64,000 bases of DNA from Pseudomonas sp. PB101 (GTDB lineage: Bacteria; Pseudomonadota; Gammaproteobacteria; Pseudomonadales; Pseudomonadaceae), in assembly GCF_009764265.1 (NCBI RefSeq), contig NZ_RWIR01000018.1:1-64000 (forward strand), given 5' to 3'. A program made the position numbers and the translations under genes. Below, piece after piece: positions 51,731 to 60,727 of this stretch. The notes under the pieces are model-generated. The model worked only from the letters and a program-made list of their open reading frames with translations, was not told the DNA's origin and ran no database searches. Position 1 is the stretch's first letter; each line of letters begins with the position of its first letter.

Positions 51731-51844
51731 TTACTGGTGGCTGACCCAGAAAACCGCCGTCCCCACGACCAGGATGATCAGGAACAAGATTGCCCAGGCA
51801 TCAACGCTGCTATCGCTTTTCCTTGCTTTGGTTGGGTTGCTCAT
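51731..51844 (-). CDS. 37-residue single-helix membrane protein
   Basis: ATG at 51844 reads MSNPTKARKSDSSVD and continues into one hydrophobic helix (WAILFLIILVVGTAVFWV, about 17-34), ending SHQ. GAGGCG precedes the start by about 6 nt on the minus strand. The codon use and the clear charged-N, helix-C layout make a real small gene likely. It is divergent from the sulfite reductase gene at 52139. Function unknown. Confidence 0.75.
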   Translation of the reverse strand: MSNPTKARKSDSSVDAWAILFLIILVVGTAVFWVSHQ

Positions 51845-52138
51845 TGCATCGCCTCTTGTCGGTTTTATCGGTGATTGCATAAAGACACGAGCAGAGTAAA
51901 GACGACGATTGCCCTCATCACAAACAGGGTCTTTGCAACAACGATTCTCATTAGGCGATTTGGTTCTTTACATATGCTCAAACATCACTTTTACGCATAA
52001 ACGCAAACTGGTATCGTGCCCCGGCTCCGTAGGGAGTGCGCGGCCGTGCGCGCAGAATTGCCGAGGTTTTATCGGACGCCAGCAAGCCAAAAAAACGCCG
52101 CTGTTTCCGACCGGCCCAAGCCTGAGAACAGGACTTAT

Positions 52139-53797
52139 ATGTACGTATACGACGAATACGATCAGCGGATCATCGAGGACCGCGTCAAGCAGTTCCGTGA
52201 TCAGACCCGACGCTATCTGGCAGGCGAGCTGAGCGAAGAAGAATTCCGCCCCCTGCGCCTGCAAAATGGCCTTTACATCCAGCGTTTCGCGCCGATGTTG
52301 CGAGTCGCCGTGCCTTACGGCCAACTGACTTCGCGCCAGATGCGAATGATGGCCAAAATTGCCCGCGACTACGACAAGGGCTACGCCCACATCAGTACCC
52401 GGCAGAACGTGCAGTTCAACTGGCCGGCCGTGGAAGACATCCCGGACATTCTCGCTGAACTCGCCACCGTGCAGATGCACGCGATCCAGACCAGCGGCAA
52501 CTGCCTGCGCAACGTCACCACCGACCAGTTTGCCGGTGTCGCCGCCGACGAACTGATCGACCCGCGCCCTTGGTGCGAAATCGTGCGCCAGTGGACGACT
52601 TTCCACCCGGAATTCGCCTACCTGCCGCGCAAGTTCAAGATCGCCGTCAACGGTTCGACCTCCGACCGCGCCGCCATCGAAGTCCACGACATCGGCCTTG
52701 AGCCGGTGCACAACGCCGCTGGCGAACTGGGCTTCCGTGTGCTGGTCGGCGGCGGCCTGGGCCGTACGCCGGTGGTGGGTGCGTTCATCAATGAATTCCT
52801 GCCGTGGCAAGACCTGTTGAGTTACCTCGACGCCATCCTGCGGGTCTACAACCGCTATGGCCGTCGCGACAACAAGTACAAGGCGCGGATCAAGATCCTC
52901 GTAAAAGCGCTGACGCCTGAAGTCTTTGCACAGAAAGTCGATGCGGAAATGGAGCACCTGCGCGGTGGCCAGACCACATTGACCGAAGCCGAAGTGCATC
53001 GCGTCGCCAAACACTTCGTCGACCCGGACTACAAGGCTCTGGACAACCAGAGCGCAGCCCTGGCCGAACTCGATCAGCAGCACCCGGGTTTTGCCCGCTG
53101 GCGCGTGCGCAACACCCTGGCCCACAAGAAGCCGGGCTACGTGGCCGTGACCCTGTCCCTGAAGCCGACCGGTGTTGCACCGGGCGACATCACCGACAAG
53201 CAGCTCGACGCCGTGGCCGATTTGGCCGAGCGTTACAGCTTCGCGCAACTGCGCACCTCCCACGAGCAGAACATCATTCTGGCCGACGTCGAGCAGGACA
53301 AGCTGTTCGTCCTGTGGGGCGAGCTGCGCGAGCAAGGCTTCGCCACGCCGAACATCGGCCTGCTGACCGACATCATCTGCTGCCCGGGTGGCGATTTCTG
53401 CTCCCTGGCCAACGCCAAGTCGATCCCGATCGCCGAATCGATCCAGCGCCGTTTCGACGACCTGGACTACCTGTTCGACATCGGCGAACTGGACCTGAAC
53501 ATCTCCGGTTGCATGAACGCCTGTGGTCACCACCACGTCGGCCACATCGGCATCCTCGGGGTGGACAAGAAAGGCGAAGAGTTCTATCAGGTTTCCCTCG
53601 GCGGCAGCGCCAGCCGTGACGCCAGCCTGGGCAAGATCCTCGGCCCGTCCTTTGCCCAGGAAGTCATGCCTGACGTGATCGAAAAGCTGATCGACGTGTA
53701 CATCGAACAACGTACCGAAGACGAACGCTTCATCGACACCTATCAGCGTATCGGTATCGACCTCTTCAAGGAGCGTGTCTATGCAGCGAATCATTAA
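52139..53797 (+). CDS. cysI: Sulfite reductase (siroheme [4Fe-4S] hemoprotein)
   Basis: A 552-residue sulfite/nitrite reductase hemoprotein reducing sulfite to sulfide for cysteine synthesis. The cluster and siroheme cysteines appear as CCPGGDFC (about 421-428) and GCMNACGH (about 459-466). The start at 52139 gives MYVYDEYDQRIIED; an open extension to 52016 lacks similarity. The next gene, a DUF934 protein, overlaps it by 17 nt, as in other proteobacteria that use a two-gene sulfite reductase. Confidence 0.93.
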   Translation: MYVYDEYDQRIIEDRVKQFRDQTRRYLAGELSEEEFRPLRLQNGLYIQRFAPMLRVAVPYGQLTSRQMRMMAKIARDYDKGYAHISTRQNVQFNWPAVEDIPDILAELATVQMHAIQTSGNCLRNVTTDQFAGVAADELIDPRPWCEIVRQWTTFHPEFAYLPRKFKIAVNGSTSDRAAIEVHDIGLEPVHNAAGELGFRVLVGGGLGRTPVVGAFINEFLPWQDLLSYLDAILRVYNRYGRRDNKYKARIKILVKALTPEVFAQKVDAEMEHLRGGQTTLTEAEVHRVAKHFVDPDYKALDNQSAALAELDQQHPGFARWRVRNTLAHKKPGYVAVTLSLKPTGVAPGDITDKQLDAVADLAERYSFAQLRTSHEQNIILADVEQDKLFVLWGELREQGFATPNIGLLTDIICCPGGDFCSLANAKSIPIAESIQRRFDDLDYLFDIGELDLNISGCMNACGHHHVGHIGILGVDKKGEEFYQVSLGGSASRDASLGKILGPSFAQEVMPDVIEKLIDVYIEQRTEDERFIDTYQRIGIDLFKERVYAANH

Positions 53798-54275
53798 GAA
53801 CAACGAGGTCGTCGACGAGACCTGGCACCTGCTGCCCAAGGACTTCAACATCGACGAGATCAGCAACTGCGACGACCTCATCGTGCCGTTGCAGCTGTGG
53901 CGCGAACACAGCCGCATGCTCCAGGCCCGCGACGGCGGCCTGGGCATCTGGCTGGACGCCGATGAAGAAGCCGAGGAAATCGGTGAGGACGTGGCGCAGT
54001 TCCAGGTCATCGCCCTGAACTTCCCGGCCTTCACCGATGGCCGCAACTACTCCAACGCCCGCCTGCTGCGTGACCGTTATGGTTTCAAGGGCGAATTGCG
54101 GGCCATCGGCGACGTGCTGCGTGACCAGTTGTTCTACATGCATCGCTGTGGTTTCGACGCGTTCGCCATTCGCGCCGACAAGGATCCGCACGAAGCCCTT
54201 GAAGGCCTCAAGGACTTCTCGGTGACCTATCAGGCCGCTACCGACGAACCGCTGCCGCTGTTCCGTCGCCGCTAA
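53781..54275 (+). CDS. DUF934 protein paired with sulfite reductase
   Basis: A 164-residue protein whose family almost always lies downstream of the sulfite reductase hemoprotein and is thought to help supply electrons or assemble the enzyme. Conserved segments are NFPAFTDGRNYSNARLLRDR (about 85-104) and FDAFAIRADKDP near 135. AAGGAG precedes the ATG at 53781, which is preferred over a GTG two codons earlier. A strong terminator follows. Confidence 0.88.
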   Translation: MQRIIKNNEVVDETWHLLPKDFNIDEISNCDDLIVPLQLWREHSRMLQARDGGLGIWLDADEEAEEIGEDVAQFQVIALNFPAFTDGRNYSNARLLRDRYGFKGELRAIGDVLRDQLFYMHRCGFDAFAIRADKDPHEALEGLKDFSVTYQAATDEPLPLFRRR

Positions 54276-54290
54276 GTACACCGCACAACA

Positions 54291-54327
54291 AAAAGCCCTG
54301 AGTCGCAAACCGACTCAGGGCTTTTTT
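54291..54327. terminator. Bidirectional intrinsic terminator
   Basis: AAAAGCCCTGAGTCG and CGACTCAGGGCTTTTTT form a stem of about 13 bp around a CAAAC loop with an A run and a T run at the ends. It ends the sulfite reductase unit and the convergent sohB gene. Confidence 0.95.
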
Positions 54328-54360
54328 GTATTCGGCGATCAATCCGCAATCAGCGTGTCG

Positions 54361-55383
54361 TTACCAGAAGCGTTGCTGGGTCAAACGGCTCCACCAGCTC
54401 AGCAGCACGCGATCGACCGAGCCGCTGGCAGCCATGCCGATGCGCTCCGGCAGGCTTTTGCGTTCGGCGTAATGCAAGTGATAGAGCTCGGACTTGCTGG
54501 CGCGCTCGGCCAGGTATTCGTCGCTGGTCTTGAGTTCGTCCACCAGTTGTTTGTCCAGTGCCGCGACACCGAGCCAGATTTCGCCGGTGGCCACTTCATC
54601 GATTGCCAGTTGCGGGCGATAGCGCGACACGAAGTTCTTGAACAGTTGATGGGTGATGTCCAGGTCTTCCTGGAACTTCTCCCGCCCCTTCTCGGTGTTT
54701 TCGCCAAACACGGTCAGGGTGCGTTTGTATTCACCGGCGGTCAGCACTTCGAAGTCGATGTCGTGCTTCTTCAGCAGGCGATTGACGTTAGGCAACTGTG
54801 CCACCACTCCGATCGAGCCGAGGATGGCGAACGGCGCGCTGATGATCTTCTCGCCGATGCAAGCCATCATGTAGCCGCCACTGGCCGCGACCTTGTCGAT
54901 GCACACGGTCAGCGGTACGCCGGCGTCACGGATACGCGCCAGTTGCGAGGACGCCAGGCCGTAGCTGTGAACCATGCCACCGCCGCTTTCCAGACGCAGC
55001 ACCACTTCATCCTTGGGCGTGGCGAGGGTCAGCAGTGCGGTGATTTCATGGCGCAGGCTCTCGGTGGCCGAAGCCTTGATATCGCCGTTGAAATCCAGCA
55101 CGAACACCCGGGGTTTGGCTTCGGGTTTTTTCTTCTGTTTCTTGTCGGTCTTGGCCTGGGTCTTGCGCAAGGCCTTGAGCTGATCCTTGTCGAGCAAGGT
55201 CTGCTCCAGGCGCTCACGCAGCCCCTTGTAGAAATCATTGAGCTTGCTGACCTGCAACTGGCCGGCGGACTTGCGCCGCCCCTTGCTGCGCAATGCGGCA
55301 AAACTGGCCAGGACCACCAGAATGGCGATCACCAGGGTCACGGTCTTGGCCAGGAAAATGGCGTACTCGGACAAAAACTCCAC
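54361..55383 (-). CDS. sohB: Inner-membrane signal-peptide-peptidase-like protease SohB
   Basis: A 340-residue S49-family serine protease. One N-terminal helix (about 8-32) is followed by a lysine-rich linker (about 75-92) and a protease domain with the Ser/Lys dyad S168 (AASGGY) and K220 (AGEYK). It faces the periplasm in E. coli. Length and motifs match SohB well. Confidence 0.93.
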   Translation of the reverse strand: MEFLSEYAIFLAKTVTLVIAILVVLASFAALRSKGRRKSAGQLQVSKLNDFYKGLRERLEQTLLDKDQLKALRKTQAKTDKKQKKKPEAKPRVFVLDFNGDIKASATESLRHEITALLTLATPKDEVVLRLESGGGMVHSYGLASSQLARIRDAGVPLTVCIDKVAASGGYMMACIGEKIISAPFAILGSIGVVAQLPNVNRLLKKHDIDFEVLTAGEYKRTLTVFGENTEKGREKFQEDLDITHQLFKNFVSRYRPQLAIDEVATGEIWLGVAALDKQLVDELKTSDEYLAERASKSELYHLHYAERKSLPERIGMAASGSVDRVLLSWWSRLTQQRFW

Positions 55384-55584
55384 AGGGACTCCTTAGACGA
55401 TGCGCGGCATCAACGCGCGCGGGATACCACCAGCATACTCATGCACCGGCCTTGCGACCAGCCGTGACACCTCTGGTTACAGGCGTGTAACGAGCATTTC
55501 AAACAAGCGTATGTTTTTTCATTGACAGCTCAACGCCATCCTCATAACCTCGCCAAACCTTCAACGTACCGGGATGACGCGGAC

Positions 55585-56295
55585 GTGGGCAGCATCTACT
55601 TGATTCGACATGGCCAGGCCTCCTTTGGTGCAGACGACTACGACGTCCTGTCGCCAACCGGTATTCGTCAGGCTGAAATCCTTGGCCGGCACCTGGCTGA
55701 ACTCGGGATCAGCTTCGACCGCTGCCTGGCAGGGGATCTGCGCCGCCAGCAGCACACGGCCAACAGCGCGCTGGAACAATTCGCCGCGGTGGGCCTGCCG
55801 GTGCCGTTGCTGGAAACCGACTCCGCCTTCAACGAATTCGATGCCGACGCGGTGATCCGCGCGCTGTTGCCGGCGATGCTGGCGGACGAACCCGAAGCGC
55901 TGCACATCTTGCGCAACGCCGCGCAAAACCGTGCCGAGTTCCAGCGAATCTTCGCCCTGATCATCGAGCGCTGGCTCGCCGGCACCTACGACACGCCGGG
56001 GCTGGAAAGCTGGCTGGGATTTGTCGAGCGGGTTCAGGCCGGTTTGCAGCGTATCCTCGACCAGGCCGACAACACCCAGAAGATCGCCGTGTTCACCTCC
56101 GGCGGCACCATCACCGCCCTGCTCCACCTGATTACACAAATGCCTGCCCGGCAGGCCTTTGAATTGAATTGGCAAATCGTCAACACCTCGCTCAACCAGC
56201 TCAAGTTTCGTGGTCGCGAGGTGGCGCTGGCTTCCTTCAACAGTCATGTGCACCTGCAACTGTTGAAGGCCCCGGAACTCATCACGTTTCGCTGA
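55585..56295 (+). CDS. Histidine-phosphatase (phosphoglycerate-mutase-like) family protein
   Basis: A 236-residue PGAM-superfamily protein with the first catalytic motif LIRHGQAS near residue 8. The second active-site region, usually SHGG, reads FTSGGTITALL, so the second histidine is missing and activity may be altered. A GTG at 55585 is taken as the start because it gives the usual short N-terminus (MGSIYLIRHG); a TTG at 55522 would add 21 residues. It precedes the SCP2 gene by 60 nt and may be co-transcribed. Confidence 0.82.
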   Translation: MGSIYLIRHGQASFGADDYDVLSPTGIRQAEILGRHLAELGISFDRCLAGDLRRQQHTANSALEQFAAVGLPVPLLETDSAFNEFDADAVIRALLPAMLADEPEALHILRNAAQNRAEFQRIFALIIERWLAGTYDTPGLESWLGFVERVQAGLQRILDQADNTQKIAVFTSGGTITALLHLITQMPARQAFELNWQIVNTSLNQLKFRGREVALASFNSHVHLQLLKAPELITFR

Positions 56296-56355
56296 GTCCG
56301 GACTATTGTGACCCTGGCTGTAATCAGCTTCTATTACCCAAGAAAGGATCGAACC

Positions 56356-56670
56356 ATGACCTCCGTAGCAGACGCCGTACAAGCAATGAAAGCCAAGTTC
56401 AACCCAGCCGCTGCTGCCGGTCTGGACCTGGTCTTCGGTTTCCGCATCGACGACACCAAGAACTTCTCGCTGATCGTCAAGAACAGCACTTGCGAGCTGC
56501 AGGAAGGCGAGAACCCGGACGCCCAGGTGACCCTGGTGATGGACGGCGAAACCCTGGAAGGCATCGTCGACGGTTCGACTGACGGCATGCAAGCGTTCAT
56601 GGGCGGCAAGCTGCGCGCTGAAGGCGACATGATGCTGGCGATGAAACTGTCCGAGCTGTTCCCGTCGTAA
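56356..56670 (+). CDS. SCP2 sterol-transfer domain protein
   Basis: A 104-residue stand-alone SCP2-like domain starting MTSVADAVQAMKAKF. The pattern DAQVTLVMDGETLEGIVDG (about 55-73) and MLAMKLSELFPS at the end match the lipid-binding fold. AAGGATCG precedes the ATG. In bacteria these small proteins probably bind acyl or lipid ligands; the role here is not evident. A strong terminator follows. Confidence 0.88.
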   Translation: MTSVADAVQAMKAKFNPAAAAGLDLVFGFRIDDTKNFSLIVKNSTCELQEGENPDAQVTLVMDGETLEGIVDGSTDGMQAFMGGKLRAEGDMMLAMKLSELFPS

Positions 56671-56710
56671 GCACCCGGCTCCCGGTCTTCGGGAGCGTGC
56701 CTGCTGCAAA

Positions 56711-56746
56711 CGAATCCCGCCCTTAGTGGCGGGATTCGTCGTTTTT
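56711..56746 (+). terminator. Intrinsic terminator after the SCP2 gene
   Basis: CGAATCCCGCC and GGCGGGATTCG form an 11-bp stem with a CTTAGT loop, followed by TCGTTTTT. Confidence 0.88.
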
Positions 56747-56755
56747 GCTGGTCCT

Positions 56756-56878
56756 GTGGCGAGGGGGCTCGCCCCCGTTCGACTGCGAAGCAGTCGTCAA
56801 TCCGAAGCCCCGCTATGTTTGAGCGGGCCTAAAGGGCCGCTTCGCGCCCCAACGGGGGCAAGCCCCCTCGCCACAGGG
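56756..56878. repeat. Second REP family (GAGGGGGC type)
   Basis: GTGGCGAGGGGGCTCGCCCC at one end and GGGGGCAAGCCCCCTCGCCA at the other are inverted copies with about 75 nt between, which itself contains smaller hairpins (GACTGC-GAA-GCAGTC). This core differs from the GAGCGGGC type used elsewhere in the window. Confidence 0.85.
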
Positions 56879-56941
56879 TATGAGTGGTGCCAGTGAGGTA
56901 TCCGCTCTTACAATGCCTGAACCTCCCACACCGGCCACCCC

Positions 56942-57805
56942 ATGGACATCGACCTCGCCCGCACCTTTCTGGAAATCGTCCGCCACGGCAGCCTGGCCGC
57001 GGCTGCCGAGAAGCTCCATGTCACCCAGACCGCCATCACCGCGCGGGTGCAGAAACTCGAGAGCCAGCTGGGTAGCACCCTGTTCGTGCGCAATCGCGCC
57101 GGCGCTCGCCTGACGCCCAACGGTGAAGCCTTCGTGGTGTACGCCAATCAACTGGTGCAAACCTGGGAAGCGGCGCGGCGTGACCTGCCCCTGCCCGAGG
57201 GTTATCGCGACGTGCTGCACATCGGTGGCGAGGTGAGCCTGTGCAACCCGTTGATGCTCGGCTGGGCCGGCGAAATCCGCGAGCACATTCCCAGCCACGC
57301 CTTGCGCATGGAAATCCGTGACGGCGAAAACCTGCTGCGCCAACTCGAGTTGGGCGTTCTGGATGCCGCGCTGGTGTATCAACCCGAGTATTGGCCACGC
57401 TTGCAGGTCGAGCAGATTCTTGAAGAGAAGCTGATTCTCGTGCGCCTGGCCGACAAGCCCGATCCCTATGTGTACATCGACTGGGGCGCCGATTTCCGAC
57501 GCCAGCACGATGCCGCCCTGCCGGAAAAAGCCAAGGCCGCACTGAGTTTCAACCTGGGCCCGCTGGGTTTGCAGTACCTTCTGGAAAACGGCGGCAGCGG
57601 TTATTTCCGCACCCGTGTCGTGCAGAGTTATCTCGATAGCGGCGCCCTGGAGCGGGTGCCCAAGGCTCCGGAATTCAACTACCCGACCTATCTGGTCTAC
57701 TCCCGCGATCGTGACTCGCCGACGCTGCAACACGCCTTTGATTTGCTGCGCAAGGTGATCGATTCCGACGAAGACTGGTCGCAACGCTGGGACCCGCTGA
57801 CCTGA
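56942..57805 (+). CDS. LysR-family transcriptional regulator
   Basis: A 287-residue regulator. The N-terminal helix-turn-helix is MDIDLARTFLEIVRHGSLAAAAEKLHVTQT (residues 1-30, here broken at family landmarks) and the C-terminal effector domain begins near 90. It is not divergent from an enzyme gene, so its targets are not obvious. It precedes the hydroxylase-SRPBCC gene by about 100 nt on the same strand. Confidence 0.92.
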   Translation: MDIDLARTFLEIVRHGSLAAAAEKLHVTQTAITARVQKLESQLGSTLFVRNRAGARLTPNGEAFVVYANQLVQTWEAARRDLPLPEGYRDVLHIGGEVSLCNPLMLGWAGEIREHIPSHALRMEIRDGENLLRQLELGVLDAALVYQPEYWPRLQVEQILEEKLILVRLADKPDPYVYIDWGADFRRQHDAALPEKAKAALSFNLGPLGLQYLLENGGSGYFRTRVVQSYLDSGALERVPKAPEFNYPTYLVYSRDRDSPTLQHAFDLLRKVIDSDEDWSQRWDPLT

Positions 57806-57911
57806 GTCCGGTTTGCACCGGATCATGGCGGTTGTGTCCTCAAGGTTCGCTCCGCCAGGACACTGGAATCGACTAATCTGCTGGAGATAACAATAACCAC
57901 AGGTGATTGCA

Positions 57912-59057
57912 GTGAGGCAGACCACCGAAGGATTCCGCAGCCGTTACCGCGCCGCCATTCATCCTCTCTACAACCCTTGGCTGCACGGGGCTTTTGTCCT
58001 GTTGTTCGGGGCACTGGCGATCAGCGTTTTCTGGAGCAACGTGCATCAGGTACGGCCGGCGCAATGGCTGGCAGTGCCCGTCACGCTGCTGCTGTTCAAC
58101 CTCGGCGTGTACACGGTGCATCGCCACCTGGGTCATCATAAAAAAAGCTTCGCCCGGCTGTTTTATGCCCGTCACGCCGGCGACCACCACAGCTTTTTCA
58201 CCCCCGGCCACATGACCTGGGACGGTGCCCGCGACTGGCGGGTGATTCTGTTTCCGGCATGGCTGATCGTTTTGCACACCCTGGCCGTCGCCCTGCCCCT
58301 GTGGTGGCTGCTCAAGCACATCGACAGCAACGTCGCCGGGTTGGTCGGCGGCGTTCTTGTCCTCGGTTACCTGGCTTATGAAGTGTTTCACGCCTGCGAG
58401 CATCTGCCGCCAAACAACCCGGTCACGCGGTTGCCATGGATCCGCCAGATGCGCCGGCTGCACGAACTGCATCACCGCCGCGAACTGATGCAGGAGCGTA
58501 ATTTCAACATCGTTTTCCCGCTGATGGACTACCTGTTCGGCACCCTGTACTGGGAGCCGGAACCTGCGCCGCTCAACCCTGCGAGGACGCCCATGACCCG
58601 CATGCAGCATCAGATCGTGATTACCGGAAAGCCCGTCGATGTCCTGGCCTACGCCAGTACCGTGACCCTTTGGCCGCAATGGCACCCGTCGTCGCTGCAT
58701 ATCGATGGGCCAAAAGGTCCGTTGCATGCCGGCGCACGTTTCGAGGAAGACATCCGCGCCGGGGGCCGCGACGGGCACTTGAGCTGGGAGGTGGCGGAGT
58801 ATCTGCCCGGAAGGCGCTGGAGTGCCCGGGCCCGGGGTGATCATGGCCTGTCGCTGGTGGTGACCTACGAATGCGAAGGCAGCGGCGCGGACACACGTTT
58901 CGTGCGCACCCTGGAGTATCAATTCAGCGGCCTGGCGATGCGGATTGCCAACCGCTTGTTGCTCAAGCGGCGCATCGACCGGGAATCGGCGGCATCGATG
59001 CTGGCCTTGCGCAACATGGCCCACAAATACCTGGCGGCGACAGGGGTCAGCGCGTGA
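57912..59057 (+). CDS. Fatty-acid/sterol hydroxylase-like membrane protein fused to an SRPBCC domain
   Basis: About 381 residues. The N-terminal part has four or so helices and three His clusters of the di-iron hydroxylase/desaturase family: HRHLGHH (near 75), HAGDHH (near 92) and HELHH (near 187). From about 235 the chain changes to an SRPBCC/polyketide-cyclase-like fold (QHQIVITGKPVDVLAYAS to the end), which binds hydrophobic ligands. The GTG at 57912 is preferred because AGGTG lies 6 nt before it; a GTG at 57903 is an alternative. The fusion suggests a lipid substrate held by one domain and oxidised by the other. Overlaps the next gene by 4 nt. Confidence 0.78.
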   Translation: MRQTTEGFRSRYRAAIHPLYNPWLHGAFVLLFGALAISVFWSNVHQVRPAQWLAVPVTLLLFNLGVYTVHRHLGHHKKSFARLFYARHAGDHHSFFTPGHMTWDGARDWRVILFPAWLIVLHTLAVALPLWWLLKHIDSNVAGLVGGVLVLGYLAYEVFHACEHLPPNNPVTRLPWIRQMRRLHELHHRRELMQERNFNIVFPLMDYLFGTLYWEPEPAPLNPARTPMTRMQHQIVITGKPVDVLAYASTVTLWPQWHPSSLHIDGPKGPLHAGARFEEDIRAGGRDGHLSWEVAEYLPGRRWSARARGDHGLSLVVTYECEGSGADTRFVRTLEYQFSGLAMRIANRLLLKRRIDRESAASMLALRNMAHKYLAATGVSA

Positions 59058-60136
59058 GCAAAATCTTCAAGAGCCTGTTGCTGGCCATAGTCGTCATCGG
59101 CGCGTTCCTGCTGTTGATGCCGACCAAGGTTCGACCGGTGGCCTGGGCACCCCAACCGGCGCCATCCCTCACCAGCGGCATCTACGCTGAGAATCAGCGA
59201 CTGCGGGGAATGGAGCGCGTCGGCGCCGCTGACATCGACGGACCGGAAGCCTTGTTGCTGGAAAACGACGACACCCTCATCACCGGCCTGCACGACGGTC
59301 GCCTGATCAGCACCAGCGTGGATGGCAAGAGCAGAAAAGTCCTGGCCGACACCGGTGGCCGGCCACTGGGCCTGGCCCGGCATCCCAATGGTCTGCTGGT
59401 GATCGCCGATGCCGTCAAGGGCCTGTTGTCACTCGACGCCCAGGGTCGCCTGGTGGCCCTGACCACAGAGGCCGGCGGTGTGCCCTTCGGTTTTACCGAC
59501 GATGTGGTCATCGACAAACCCGGTCACTACGCCTATTTCAGCGATGCTTCGAGCCGCTTCGGTTATGGCCACGACGGTGAGGCCGTGATCGAACACGGCG
59601 GCGACGGTCGACTGCTGCGTTATGACTTCCAGAGCGGCAAGACCACGGTGGTGCTGGACAAGCTGGAGTTTGCCAACGGCGTGGCCATGGGACCGGACGA
59701 TGCCTACGTGCTGGTCAACGAAACCGGCGCCTACCGCATCAGCCGCTATTGGCTGACCGGCCCCAAGGCCGGCACCCATGACCTGTTCATCGACAACCTG
59801 CCGGGCCTGCCGGACAACCTGTCGTTCAATGGGCACGACCGGTTCTGGGTAGCGCTGTATGCCCCCCGAAACGCCTTGCTGGACGGCACGGCGGCGCATC
59901 CGTTCGTGCGCAAGATGATCGTGCGGGCCCTGACCATTTTGCCCAAACCCGTGGAAAAACGCGGTTTTGCCCTGGGCCTGGACCTTGAAGGCAAAGTGAT
60001 CGCCAACCTGCAGGACAACAGCAGCGACAGCTACGCACCGATCACCACGGTGCGCGAGTATGGGGACTGGTTGTATTTCGGCTCGCTGAAAGCGCAGCAC
60101 ATGGCGCGGTTGCCTTTAAGCAAGGCATTGCAATGA
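59054..60136 (+). CDS. SMP-30/strictosidine-synthase-like beta-propeller protein
   Basis: A 360-residue protein with an N-terminal hydrophobic anchor (about 6-24) and a beta-propeller domain carrying LGLARHPNGLLVIADAVKG (about 96-114), EFANGVAMGPDD (about 200-211) and FALGLDLEGKV near 305. The GTG start shares GTGA with the stop of the hydroxylase fusion, so the two are made together. Related proteins hydrolyse lactones or esters; the anchor places it facing the periplasm. Confidence 0.85.
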   Translation: MSKIFKSLLLAIVVIGAFLLLMPTKVRPVAWAPQPAPSLTSGIYAENQRLRGMERVGAADIDGPEALLLENDDTLITGLHDGRLISTSVDGKSRKVLADTGGRPLGLARHPNGLLVIADAVKGLLSLDAQGRLVALTTEAGGVPFGFTDDVVIDKPGHYAYFSDASSRFGYGHDGEAVIEHGGDGRLLRYDFQSGKTTVVLDKLEFANGVAMGPDDAYVLVNETGAYRISRYWLTGPKAGTHDLFIDNLPGLPDNLSFNGHDRFWVALYAPRNALLDGTAAHPFVRKMIVRALTILPKPVEKRGFALGLDLEGKVIANLQDNSSDSYAPITTVREYGDWLYFGSLKAQHMARLPLSKALQ

Positions 60137-60276
60137 TCAGTTCGCCGGGATATCCGGGCGGGGTCATGAGGCACCTCGTTGAGAGCCGTTATATCGGTCC
60201 CTGTGCATTCGAGGTGCCGGTTCGGTTTGCCGTTCCAACTATTCAACCACCGATCGCCGGTGGCGGGCACGCTGGA

Positions 60277-60510
60277 TCAGGACGACGGGCCAAGCTGCCT
60301 GACGATCTTGTCCTTGACCAGCAGACGCGCCTCCTTGAGTTTCCTTACGGTGTCATCGTTGGATTTGGCCTCCTCTGCTTTCACCACTTCGGCATCCGCC
60401 TGGGAATACTTGTTAAGCAGTGAATCCAGTAACGGATCCTTGGTGCGTTTCTGCTGGATTTCTTCCTTTGAGCGTTTCAGATCCTGATAAAGGTCATGTG
60501 GCACCGGCAT
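60277..60510 (-). CDS. Small DUF465 (YdcH-like) protein
   Basis: A 77-residue helical protein starting MPVPHDLYQDLKRSKEEI with LLDSLLNKYSQADAEV and KEARLLVKDKIVRQL, typical of the short coiled DUF465 family. GGAGGTG precedes the ATG at 60510; an extension to 60564 is unlikely. Function unknown. The 140-bp gap to the SMP-30 gene shows nothing else. Confidence 0.85.
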   Translation of the reverse strand: MPVPHDLYQDLKRSKEEIQQKRTKDPLLDSLLNKYSQADAEVVKAEEAKSNDDTVRKLKEARLLVKDKIVRQLGPSS

Positions 60511-60727
60511 GGAACACCTCCGTTTGTTGATCGGTAGCGAAACGCGATCAATTGCGTTCACCAACTATCAGAATGGCCTCGGATAGCCCGTTATGTCGAC
60601 CACCCGTCAGACCAGCGGTGCCCGTTCGTCGTCCTGTCGCAAATGCGATAAAACCTTTGCCGACGCTGGCGCCTCCACCGGTTAACGATCATTCGATCTT
60701 CTTTGAAACCTGCGTGGAGAAACATCA

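Noticed and set aside
51935..51965. Fur box before the sulfite reductase gene
   Set aside because: CGATTCTCATTAGG shows only a partial match to one half of the 19-bp Fur consensus.
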